This document shows, one piece after another, positions 1 to 6,874 of a DNA stretch of 64,000 bases; the stretch's first letter is position 1; every line of letters begins with the position of its first letter. The stretch is from an uncultured Lachnospiraceae bacterium (GTDB lineage: Bacteria; Bacillota; Clostridia; Lachnospirales; Lachnospiraceae). A program made the translations under genes and the position numbers. Location of the stretch: contig CAJTPU010000001.1 in assembly GCA_910578335.1 (NCBI GenBank), positions 1-64,000 of the forward strand, written 5' to 3'. A model generated the notes under the pieces. The model did no database searches. It was not told where the DNA came from and worked only from the letters and a program-made list of their open reading frames with translations.

Positions 1-548
1 TTGTTGACGGTATCGACAAATCTATTGCGATATAAAGCTAACACTTGCTCCAGTAAATTATTGTTTATCGCATTGTTCAGTTCGATTTTTTCATCAATAG
101 ATTTTAATATGCTTGCAATCCTTCTTTGCAACTCAATATCCATCACAGGTACTTCATATTTCATTATGGAAGTTTTATCACCTCTCGGCATTTTTGTACC
201 TTTTGAAGTAGCCATTGAATACGCAAAAAAATCATCATTTGCAAGTATGTAGTAAAGAAAGTCTTTGTCCGTGTTAGAATTTGCTGCAAAAACTAACACA
301 TCATTTGAACACCCTCCATCATACGTTGCTTTCCATATTTTTTTGAAATAAGGTCTAATATTTGAAACCAGCACATCTCCTTTTTTATACTCTTGCGTTA
401 GCTGTACTGTTGGCAAAGAGCTTGCTTCAGTGATTCCACATTTATTGGGTAGCATATTTTCAGTGGAAATATACGTGCTTCTATTCAATCCATCGACTGA
501 AATTTTACCTTTTCTGAAAGAACAAATATCTGACAGCTTACACTTCAT
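1..548 (-). CDS. hsdS: Type I restriction-modification specificity subunit HsdS, 3' part cut by window
   Basis: About 182 N-terminal residues can be read without a stop codon before the window ends. The ATG lies inside the last codons of hsdM (11-base overlap), the usual translational coupling of M and S genes. Residues include a VSNIRPYFKK stretch and a later block with TSKGTKMPRGD, followed by a segment ending in LQRRIASILKSIDEKIELN. The latter pattern is typical of the end of a target-recognition domain entering the conserved helical spacer of HsdS. HsdS chooses the DNA sequence that the M and R subunits methylate or cleave. Only the first recognition domain and the start of the spacer are visible, so completeness cannot be judged; hsdR is presumably further left. 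Confidence 0.9.
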   Translation of the reverse strand, partial: MKCKLSDICSFRKGKISVDGLNRSTYISTENMLPNKCGITEASSLPTVQLTQEYKKGDVLVSNIRPYFKKIWKATYDGGCSNDVLVFAANSNTDKDFLYYILANDDFFAYSMATSKGTKMPRGDKTSIMKYEVPVMDIELQRRIASILKSIDEKIELNNAINNNLLEQVLALYRNRFVDTVN

Positions 549-2043
549 ACCCAATCGCCCCCAGTTTCTTACGAATTTCGTCCTCTAATTCGTGGGACTT
601 TGCAAACATCTCAGATAATTCGGAGGTAAGGCGAGTCATCTTTTCTTCAAACGGTTCTCCGTCGTCCTCGACTTCTTCAATGCCGACATATCTGCCCGGT
701 GTCAGAATGAAGTCCTGCTTTTCAATTTCCTGAAGGTCGGCAACCGCACAGAATCCCTTAACATCTTCAAGTGTTCCTTCTTGGAAAGCGGTAAATGTAT
801 CTGCCAACTTCTGAATATCTTCATCGGTAAAATCTCTGTGCTTACGGTCAACCATATATCCCATTTTACGGGCGTCGATAAACAGAGTTTTACCTTTCTG
901 CTTCTTGTTCTTTGTGATAAACCAAAGCGTAACAGGAATGGTCACGCTGTAAAAGAGCTGTGTCGGTAAAGCAACGATACCTTCTACAAGGTCAGCTTGA
1001 ATGATATTCTTTCTGATTTCGCCCTCGCCGCTGGATTGAGAGGACAAAGCGCCGTTTGCAAGCACAAGACCAATCTTTCCGTTAGGGGCTAAGTGGTGTA
1101 TCATATGCTGAATCCACGCATAGTTGGCGTTTCCGGCAGGCGGTGTTCCGTATTTCCAACGAACATCGTCTTTGAGTTTTTCCTGTCCCCAGTTGGAAAG
1201 GTTGAACGGCGGATTTGCCATAATGAAATCTGCTTTCAGCGTTTTATGTAAGTCGTTAAAAAATGTATCCGCCTGATACGGACCGAAATCGGCATCTATG
1301 CCACGAATAGCCATATTCATTTTAGCCATCTTCCAAGTATCGGCATTAGACTCCTGACCGTAAACGGCGATTTCTCCACGCTTTCCGCTATGAGCCTGAA
1401 TGAACTTTGCACTCTGTACGAACATACCGCCCGAACCGCAGCAAGGGTCATATACACGGCAGTTTTTGAACGGCTTTAGGATAGCAACGATTGTTTTAAC
1501 GATACTTGCCGGAGTGTAGAACTCGCCGCCCTTAACACCTTCATAAGCGGCAAACTGCTGAATACAATACTCATAAGTTCTGCCGAGAAGGTCTTTGCTT
1601 TCTTCTGTGTCGCCCATATCCATATTGGTAAACAGGTCAACAACATCACCTAAAACACGCTTGTCCAAATCAGGGCTTGCGTAGTTTTTCGGTAAAACAT
1701 TTTTAAGGGTTGTGTTTTCCTTTTCGATGGCTCTCATAGCGTCATCAATAACAGTACCGATTTCCGGTGTATGAGCCGCAGAAGCAATCTTGCTCCATCG
1801 AGCGTCCTCCGGCACAAAGAAGATATTATCTTCAACATAAGCGTCTCTATCGTCCTCGAAGCCGTCGCCCTCAGCAACAAGCTCCTGATAGCGTTTTTCA
1901 AAAGCACTTGAAATGTAACGCAGGAAAATAAGACCTACGATAACCTTTCTGTATTCCGCTGCGGGGATATGCCCCCAAAGGACACACGCTGCGTCCCAAA
2001 TCTGTTTTTCAAAGCCGATATTGGCGTTATTTCCGGTAGCCAT
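538..2043 (-). CDS. hsdM: Type I restriction-modification DNA methyltransferase subunit HsdM
   Basis: This 501-residue protein has the normal length and layout of HsdM. A helical N-terminal HsdM_N domain (about 1-140) precedes an N6-adenine methyltransferase domain. The SAM-binding motif I is VYDPCCGSGG (about 197-206) and the catalytic motif IV is NPPF (277-280), both intact. With HsdS it methylates adenine at the host recognition sites and, with HsdR, forms the restriction complex. An AGAAAGGA ribosome site precedes the ATG. It lies between a small XRE-type regulator upstream and hsdS, with which it overlaps, and appears to be transcribed from the promoter at about 2.4 kb. It is ICE cargo by position. 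Confidence 0.95.
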   Translation of the reverse strand: MATGNNANIGFEKQIWDAACVLWGHIPAAEYRKVIVGLIFLRYISSAFEKRYQELVAEGDGFEDDRDAYVEDNIFFVPEDARWSKIASAAHTPEIGTVIDDAMRAIEKENTTLKNVLPKNYASPDLDKRVLGDVVDLFTNMDMGDTEESKDLLGRTYEYCIQQFAAYEGVKGGEFYTPASIVKTIVAILKPFKNCRVYDPCCGSGGMFVQSAKFIQAHSGKRGEIAVYGQESNADTWKMAKMNMAIRGIDADFGPYQADTFFNDLHKTLKADFIMANPPFNLSNWGQEKLKDDVRWKYGTPPAGNANYAWIQHMIHHLAPNGKIGLVLANGALSSQSSGEGEIRKNIIQADLVEGIVALPTQLFYSVTIPVTLWFITKNKKQKGKTLFIDARKMGYMVDRKHRDFTDEDIQKLADTFTAFQEGTLEDVKGFCAVADLQEIEKQDFILTPGRYVGIEEVEDDGEPFEEKMTRLTSELSEMFAKSHELEDEIRKKLGAIGYEV

Positions 2044-2139
2044 AACACAAATCCTTTCTCCATTAATTATAACGAAAACTTATCGTCGCAAATATCCATT
2101 ATCATTTTAGCAATAGTGGTGTCCCATAAAACGGACTTA

Positions 2140-2349
2140 TCACTTATCTTCGGGTAAAACTTCCATAATATCATCAACAGTACAATTCAAAGCTCTGCAT
2201 ATTTTAGCAAGGGTATCTGTTGTAACGGCTTCATCATTGCCCAGTTTACGCATTGTGTATTTTGTAAGCTCTGCGGTTTCCTGTAAATCTTTCTTTTTCA
2301 TATCTCTGTCCAGCAAAATATGCCACAGTTTCTTATATGTAACTGCCAT
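2140..2349 (-). CDS. Small Cro/CI-type HTH regulator upstream of hsdM
   Basis: A 69-residue protein made almost entirely of one helix-turn-helix domain of the compact XRE class (HTH_26-like). The pattern KKDLQETAELTKYTMRKLGNDEAVTTDTLAKICRALNCTVDDIMEV shows helix, recognition helix and the C-terminal ALNC-V-DI motif. It lies 97 bases upstream of hsdM in the same direction and just downstream of a well-formed promoter, so it probably heads the hsd transcript. By analogy with control proteins of restriction systems it may tune hsd expression; that role is inferred only from position. It has no membrane segment or ligand domain. Confidence 0.8.
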   Translation of the reverse strand: MAVTYKKLWHILLDRDMKKKDLQETAELTKYTMRKLGNDEAVTTDTLAKICRALNCTVDDIMEVLPEDK

Positions 2350-2401
2350 TCGTGTCCTTCCTTTCAGTGTGTTTCAACGAGAATATAGTAACTCATTAAA
2401 G

Positions 2402-2430
2402 AGTATAGCACAAAACGCTCCGATTTTCAA
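2402..2430 (-). promoter_or_regulatory. Sigma-A type promoter for the regulator-hsdM-hsdS operon
   Basis: On the minus strand TTGAAA (2425-2430) is followed after exactly 17 bases by TATACT (2402-2407). The start codon of the small HTH gene lies about 53 bases further downstream. Both hexamers differ from consensus at one position, making this a convincing promoter. Confidence 0.75.
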
Positions 2431-2496
2431 TATAATTACTGCTATTTCGCACTTTTTCGCTTTAAGGCAATCTCGACACCAACTATTCGTTATATT

Positions 2497-2520
2497 AAAA
2501 AAGAGGTGCGATTGCACCTC
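2497..2520 (-). terminator. Rho-independent terminator after the 72-residue gene
   Basis: A 7-bp stem GAGGTGC/GCACCTC with a 4-base loop is followed on the minus strand by six T. It overlaps the stop codon of the small gene just upstream and separates it from the hsd promoter. Confidence 0.85.
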
Positions 2521-2737
2521 AACTACATAGCTTATTCTCTTGAACCATCAGGGAGATAGAAGCAATTACCCTTTCGACCGGTGGCTCTTTGCCGTCCGGG
2601 GCAATTTGTTTCCAAAACGCCTGTGCCGTAGGGTCTGTATTTTTCATCGCCGCCCTAATAGCAACTCTCATTTCATTTCTTACTTCCTGTTCGCTTATTC
2701 CGTGTGCTTTTGCAACTTCCTTAATTATGTTCTTCAA
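2519..2737 (-). CDS. Small protein resembling a Spo0A C-terminal-like domain
   Basis: The best start is a TTG seven bases after AGGAGG, giving 72 residues beginning MKNIIKEVAKAHGISEQEVR; a longer frame upstream has no ribosome site. The helical pattern (short helix, ISEQEVR turn, EMRVAIRAAMKN helix, then W-K-I-P and a PP-E-VI-SI helix) matches short clostridial proteins annotated as carrying a Spo0A C-terminal-type fold. These are too short to be response regulators and have no known job. A hairpin terminator directly follows the stop codon. It lies downstream of a separate XRE gene and its terminator, so it may have its own promoter, which I cannot identify. DNA binding is possible but not shown. 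Confidence 0.6.
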   Translation of the reverse strand: MKNIIKEVAKAHGISEQEVRNEMRVAIRAAMKNTDPTAQAFWKQIAPDGKEPPVERVIASISLMVQENKLCS

Positions 2738-2850
2738 TATACTTCCTCCTATGTCTTGTGGTGATTGTCTATCACTAACAGTTATAGTTATACCAAAACC
2801 GATTTGTCGAAGTCCCGCAATACTTGTCGAAAGTATAAATTTTTTCTCAT

Positions 2851-2890
2851 CAAAAAAAGAAAGCCCGCTTATTAAGGCGAACTTTCGTGA
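2851..2890 (-). terminator. Probable terminator after the 111-residue XRE gene
   Basis: Immediately downstream of the XRE stop, the sequence folds into GAAAG/CTTTC and CCGCTT/AAGGCG arms with a two-base internal mismatch, followed on the minus strand by a run of T. The internal bulge makes it less certain than the terminator at 2.5 kb. Confidence 0.55.
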
Positions 2891-2891
2891 T

Positions 2892-3227
2892 TTATGGTGC
2901 AATTTGCTTTGAGTGTTTTAATAGGGTATCAATAACCTCATATATCTTGCTTCTATCTTCAGGAGCAAGCTTGGCAAGTTTTTCGTTTAGTATGGAGTTC
3001 TTGACGGTATATCCCGTTTCTAAAACATCAGCAAGAACCATATCCGACGATACTTCCAAAGCGTTTAGTATCTTAATAAAGGTTTCAAGTGATGGAATTT
3101 TCTCTCCACGCTCGACCATACCGATATAATTTGTTGTTAGTCCGGCTTTCTCAGCTAAATCCTCCTGACGGAACTTTTTCATAAGACGATACTTTCTAAT
3201 ATTCTTGCCGATTGTATCAAGCTGCAT
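2892..3227 (-). CDS. XRE-family transcriptional regulator
   Basis: A protein of 111 residues (ATG at 3227; a GTG one codon earlier is possible) preceded by GGGGG. The N-terminal two-thirds is a clear HTH_3 domain: IGKNIRKYRLMKKFRQEDLAEKAGLTTNYIGMVERGEKIPSLETFIKIL. The last 40 residues are charged and helical, probably for dimerisation. It is transcribed divergently from the SLOG gene pair, and two copies of a 10-base repeat lie in the shared promoter region. A phage-repressor-like role controlling itself and the divergent pair is likely by architecture. Nothing indicates an inducer. Confidence 0.82.
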   Translation of the reverse strand: MQLDTIGKNIRKYRLMKKFRQEDLAEKAGLTTNYIGMVERGEKIPSLETFIKILNALEVSSDMVLADVLETGYTVKNSILNEKLAKLAPEDRSKIYEVIDTLLKHSKQIAP

Positions 3228-3240
3228 CACATCACCCCCT

Positions 3241-3353
3241 TTGGTGTACTTCTATAACTATTAGTATAGATTATGCTGAAAGCGATATACACCAACCTCA
3301 CGGAAGATAAAACAACTATTAGTGATGATTTTCAAAGAAATTTGTGTTATAAT
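3241..3353. promoter_or_regulatory. Divergent promoter region with repeated operator-like sequences
   Basis: On the plus strand an extended -10, TGTTATAAT (3345-3353), lies 25 bases before the SLOG start codon. On the minus strand TGTATA (3286-3291), 17 bases, then TATACT (3263-3268) precedes the XRE gene. The 10-mer AACTATTAGT occurs twice in direct orientation, at 3256-3265 (over the minus -10) and 3314-3323 (just upstream of the plus -35 area). An inverted repeat TTGGTGTA/TACACCAA spans 3241-3248 and 3288-3295. This arrangement fits a repressor shutting both promoters. Confidence 0.6.
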
Positions 3354-3377
3354 GTCTTATGTCAGGAGTGATTTACA

Positions 3378-3848
3378 ATGGCTTTGGAAACAACAGCTAC
3401 CTTTATAGGTCATAATGAATGTTTTGGATTATCCGCAGAAAAGCTCAAAAATGCGATACGAGAGCTAATCGAAAAGGGCGTGACAGATTTTCTTAGTGGA
3501 GGGCAAGGCGGCTTTGACAGGTTATGCGGTCGCTGTGTCTATGAACTCAAAAAAGAGTATCCGCACATCAATAACTATCTCGTTATTCCTTATCTTTCTT
3601 TCAATGTTTATGATAAAGAGCTTTTCGATTCGATAATATATCCCGATGGATTTGAAAAATACAATTTCAAATCAGCCATTCCCGCAAGAAACAGATATAT
3701 GGTGGATAATTCCAGCTATGCAATCTGTTTCGTCACTCATTCTTGGGGCGGTGCTGCCAAGACTTATGAGAGAGCCAAGAAGAAAAAACTCAAAATAATC
3801 AACTTAGGAGTAAAAGAGGATGGGGAAAGAAAGAGTGATATTCAGTAA
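3378..3848 (+). CDS. SLOG-superfamily (DUF1273/YpsA-like) protein
   Basis: A 156-residue protein with AGGAG before its ATG. The motifs match the SLOG Rossmann-like fold: TATFIGHNE near the N terminus, an FLSGGQGGFDRLCG nucleotide-binding loop (about 38-51), ARNRYMVDNSSYAICF (about 103-118) and a GGAAKTYERAKKKKLKIINL C-terminal helix-strand. SLOG proteins bind nucleotides or their derivatives; some act as sensors or effectors in conflict systems and others release cytokinin-type riboside monophosphates. The specific ligand is unknown here. It is the first gene of a two-gene unit with its own promoter and terminator, overlapping the next gene by 29 bases, divergent from an XRE regulator. That makes a self-contained cargo module. 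Confidence 0.78.
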   Translation: MALETTATFIGHNECFGLSAEKLKNAIRELIEKGVTDFLSGGQGGFDRLCGRCVYELKKEYPHINNYLVIPYLSFNVYDKELFDSIIYPDGFEKYNFKSAIPARNRYMVDNSSYAICFVTHSWGGAAKTYERAKKKKLKIINLGVKEDGERKSDIQ

Positions 3849-4278
3849 TCGGTTTGACCGACCGACGCTTGAACAAATTGAAGAAGAAATGAAAAAAGAG
3901 AATTACGATGATAACGAAAACTTGATGTCAGCAGAAGAATTTCTTGATTTTATGAAGAAAAACAGAAGGACTATCCCCAATGAAAGGCGTATAGCTAATA
4001 AAGATAAATTTATTTGGGCAGTCCGTGAGTTATCAGAAACCTATGAAATTGACGCAGATTTGATAGAGGACGATGACGGATATACCGCATCTCTCTATAT
4101 GAACTATGCTTCATATAATGGATATATAAAGAAACTGCTGGGACTTATTTTTATCCTGTCCGACAACTTTTCTATGTTCAAAGCAAAAGATAATAGAGAC
4201 AGCGATTTGTTGATGTGTTTTACTTATCACACGCACAATGTCTATCTGAAAGATAGAGAAATAACTGATTTTGAATAA
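3820..4278 (+). CDS. Uncharacterised 152-residue partner of the SLOG protein
   Basis: I do not recognise a family. The protein is acidic and soluble with no signal peptide or membrane segment. The N-terminal 65 residues are strongly charged (PTLEQIEEEMKKENYDDNENL) and probably helical; a central region VRELSETYEIDADLIEDDDGYTASLY and a C-terminal hydrophobic block GLIFILSDNFSMF look like a compact alpha/beta domain. It starts 29 bases inside the SLOG gene, with AGAGG before the ATG, so the two are translationally coupled. A terminator follows. The pairing suggests a joint function with the SLOG protein, but the role cannot be read from sequence. Confidence 0.7.
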   Translation: MGKERVIFSNRFDRPTLEQIEEEMKKENYDDNENLMSAEEFLDFMKKNRRTIPNERRIANKDKFIWAVRELSETYEIDADLIEDDDGYTASLYMNYASYNGYIKKLLGLIFILSDNFSMFKAKDNRDSDLLMCFTYHTHNVYLKDREITDFE

Positions 4279-4285
4279 TGTACTT

Positions 4286-4318
4286 GATGGCTACTCAAAC
4301 GAGCAGCCATCTTTTTTT
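4286..4318 (+). terminator. Rho-independent terminator of the SLOG gene pair
   Basis: GATGGCT (4286-4292) pairs with AGCCATC (4305-4311) across a 12-base loop and is followed by seven T on the plus strand. It ends the plus-strand unit right where the leftward conjugation operon ends. Confidence 0.88.
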
Positions 4319-6026
4319 AATATGCCGGAATACCGTATCCGTAGATAACATAACTTCCGACAGGGTATGTTTTGGTTCTGCAAGTGTCGCCTGAGTTGCC
4401 CTCAACGGTATAGACTGTACCGTTTTCGCATTTTTGAACAATACCGGTGTGGTCTGTCACACCGTCGCCCTCCCAATCAAAGAAAATGATTGTACCGGGT
4501 GAAGGCTCATACGAACCGTCTGCCCATTGTCCTCGGTCTCTGAACCATTGAACACCGTTCACACAGCCGGCATACTTCGGGATAATACCGGCTTCAATAT
4601 ATCCGCACTCGTTGGCACACCAAGAAACGAAGCAGGCACACCACTCTACACGGGAGTCAAATCCGTACCAAGACCAGTAAGGCTGACCGCCTACATTACC
4701 AACCTGAGACAGAGCAACCGTTACGATTTGGTCGTCGCTGTATCCGATACCGTAAAGCACCTGTGACCATAGCTGATTGTTTTCGTCCTTTAGCAGCTCG
4801 GCAAGATACTCTTTCTGCTCCTGATTAAAGCCGTACATAGCCGCCATTTCATCTACGGTCTTGTGCGATACCGTGATATACAGGAAAGTTTCGGTAACTG
4901 TGGTTTCGGTCTGTACGATATTGCCGTGTCCGTCGTCGCTTTCTTCGATTTCGGTATGGGTTTTCGTTTCCGTTCGGGAAGAAATATCGTTCATCTCCCA
5001 AAAAATATCCGACAGTAGCTGCTTCTTGGTTTCATCAACCGTAGCAACCTCCATCGGATTATCGGGGTCGGTATTTACTTTAACAGAATAGACTGCAAGA
5101 ACCTCTTTCCAAACAGCTCGGCTTCCGCTCATTTCAAGCACATCATAGCTTACGGAGTTCTTTTCCTGCTCCAATCGGTCATCATATTCTTGATTGATTT
5201 CCTGAACGACTGTCTGCATAGACATTCCCGTGCCGGAATCCTCTCCTGAAAAGAAGATACCAAATACAGAACCGGCAATTAATCCGACAAGACACAGAAC
5301 AATAATAACCACCACCGCAACCCAGCCGCCGGCAGCAATGGCGGCAACAAGACCTTTTACCGCCGCAATGATTGCTTTTACTGCGGCAACGGTGGCTTTG
5401 GCTGCGGCTTTAATCGTAGCGGCAGTTGCTTTGGCTGTGGCTTTTGCCGCCTGTGCCGCCTTCTGCGAAGCCTTAACTGTCGCCTGAGCTGTTTTCTGTG
5501 CCGCTTTTGCCGCTTGCTGACTGGTTTTTATCGCAGTCTTTGCAGTCTGCTCAGCCGTCTTAACCGATTTCTGTGCGGTCTTTGTTGCTTCTTTTCCGGC
5601 AAACTTAATGGTTTTCTTTCCGGAGGAAGTAGCCGACTGCTTAATGGTCTTTTCCGCCTTATCGACAGTCTTAATCGCAGAGCTTGTATTCTGCGAAACC
5701 TGTTTTCGTAAAGACTGCTCGGTTCGCTGTTGCTTAAAACGCTGAATACCGTCCTTTGCGGTGCGTATATTCTCTTTTGTTGTTTCAAGTCCCTTTCGTC
5801 CCGCCTTGTCAAACGCATAAGCTCCATCGTGAACAACCTCGTCAATACCGCTTTCCAGCTTATCAGAAGCGTATTCCTCGGCAGAACTGCTGTTGGCATT
5901 TACCGACCGCTCCGCCTTTTCTTTTGTTGCGATATACGCCTGCTTCATTCGTTGGGTTGCAACGGCAGCCTTATCTATGGTTCTTATCGTACCCTTTGCA
6001 TTGTCTTTCGTTTTAATATCAGCCAT
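4317..6026 (-). CDS. Conjugation-associated CHAP-type peptidoglycan hydrolase with Ala/Lys-rich N terminus
   Basis: This 569-residue protein resembles the CD1108-type mobile-element hydrolases. Residues 1-225 are a low-complexity Ala/Lys/Thr-rich, probably coiled region; about 233-260 is one membrane helix (GWVAVVVIIVLCLVGLIAG); 261-430 is an extracellular linker; 431-569 is a CHAP/NlpC-like amidase domain. The likely nucleophile is the first Cys of WCACFVSWC (Cys463) and the His of TDHTGIV (His526) the base. It would sit in the cytoplasmic membrane with the enzyme outside and cut peptidoglycan where the conjugation channel forms, the VirB1-like role. It is the last gene of the leftward transfer operon, 40 bases after sortase. 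The long basic N terminus is unusual for a cytosolic tail. Confidence 0.85.
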   Translation of the reverse strand: MADIKTKDNAKGTIRTIDKAAVATQRMKQAYIATKEKAERSVNANSSSAEEYASDKLESGIDEVVHDGAYAFDKAGRKGLETTKENIRTAKDGIQRFKQQRTEQSLRKQVSQNTSSAIKTVDKAEKTIKQSATSSGKKTIKFAGKEATKTAQKSVKTAEQTAKTAIKTSQQAAKAAQKTAQATVKASQKAAQAAKATAKATAATIKAAAKATVAAVKAIIAAVKGLVAAIAAGGWVAVVVIIVLCLVGLIAGSVFGIFFSGEDSGTGMSMQTVVQEINQEYDDRLEQEKNSVSYDVLEMSGSRAVWKEVLAVYSVKVNTDPDNPMEVATVDETKKQLLSDIFWEMNDISSRTETKTHTEIEESDDGHGNIVQTETTVTETFLYITVSHKTVDEMAAMYGFNQEQKEYLAELLKDENNQLWSQVLYGIGYSDDQIVTVALSQVGNVGGQPYWSWYGFDSRVEWCACFVSWCANECGYIEAGIIPKYAGCVNGVQWFRDRGQWADGSYEPSPGTIIFFDWEGDGVTDHTGIVQKCENGTVYTVEGNSGDTCRTKTYPVGSYVIYGYGIPAY

Positions 6027-6066
6027 ACAATCCCTCCTTCCTATGCAGGCTGAACCACCCGTTGCA

Positions 6067-6837
6067 TTATTCGTTTATTAGCTTTGCCACTACAACAAGT
6101 CTGCCGTTTGTCTGAGAATACTCACAGGTGGAAAGGGTCAGGAGCTTGTCGCCGTATTCGGCGGTTACGCCCGTATCGTAAAGCGACAGTTCCTTGCACT
6201 TCTCAACATAGGCTGTGAAATCATCGGCGGTCTCCGCATTGACGAACTGATAATATTTGAAGCTGTCGGGACTATCCGTATATACTACGGTTTTGAACAC
6301 GGCAATTACTTCATAGGTCTGTCTGTCGGTCAGTGTATCAAAGGATACTGTTTTGTGCTTTTCCCAAAAGCTCTTGTCCTTGAATTTCATAAGACCGGCG
6401 AACATAGAGCCGTCGTTCATATGATGACCGTAGATAATGATATTGTCGCTTGGCAGTTCCATATCGCAGTTTTCCTGAACATAAGGACAGCCGTAGTCGG
6501 TGTATGCCTTATCAAAGCCGTGCTTCAGATAGAAGTTCGGGTTGTCCTTTGACTGCATAACAGGATAATTGATTTTTGTGTCCTCAACCTTAATCCAACC
6601 GACCATATCGTTGTTTTGCAGATAAAGCTCCTGATACTCCGGAATAAAGGTCTTTTCTTCGGAGTAGTTCATCGGCTCTTTGGTTTCTTCAGGCTCGGTC
6701 TCCACTACCTCAATCAGATTATCGTACATCTCAGCCTGCTTTGCAGAGTCGCAATAGTGCTTGATGAGAAAACCTGAACTGACGGCAAATACAATGCTGA
6801 AAGCACAGATTATGGCAATATAGATTTTGTTTTTCAT
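6067..6837 (-). CDS. srtB: Class B sortase
   Basis: Start chosen at the ATG 7 bases after AAAGGA, giving 256 residues; a slightly longer frame lacks a ribosome site. An N-terminal signal anchor (KNKIYIAIICAFSIVFAVSSGFLI) precedes a sortase domain with catalytic His in IYGHHMNDGSMF, catalytic Cys in LSTCEYS (Cys238) and Arg in NGRLVVVAK (Arg246). Class B sortases link surface proteins to the cell wall through a C-terminal motif. The element encodes one obvious substrate, the adhesin at 29.1-33.4 kb ending in TPKTG, which resembles the [S/P]PxTG motif reported for Clostridioides difficile SrtB. The gene sits inside the conjugation operon between virB4 and the CHAP hydrolase, suggesting it works at the mating surface. 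Confidence 0.93.
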   Translation of the reverse strand: MKNKIYIAIICAFSIVFAVSSGFLIKHYCDSAKQAEMYDNLIEVVETEPEETKEPMNYSEEKTFIPEYQELYLQNNDMVGWIKVEDTKINYPVMQSKDNPNFYLKHGFDKAYTDYGCPYVQENCDMELPSDNIIIYGHHMNDGSMFAGLMKFKDKSFWEKHKTVSFDTLTDRQTYEVIAVFKTVVYTDSPDSFKYYQFVNAETADDFTAYVEKCKELSLYDTGVTAEYGDKLLTLSTCEYSQTNGRLVVVAKLINE

Positions 6838-6874
6838 AGGTGTTTCCTTTCTCATTTACAGAATAGGGCAAGGG

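Noticed and set aside
5230..5900. Several frames in the low-complexity part of the CHAP hydrolase gene
   Set aside because: They arise from Ala/Lys-rich codon repetition; only the minus-strand frame with the membrane helix and CHAP domain is coherent.
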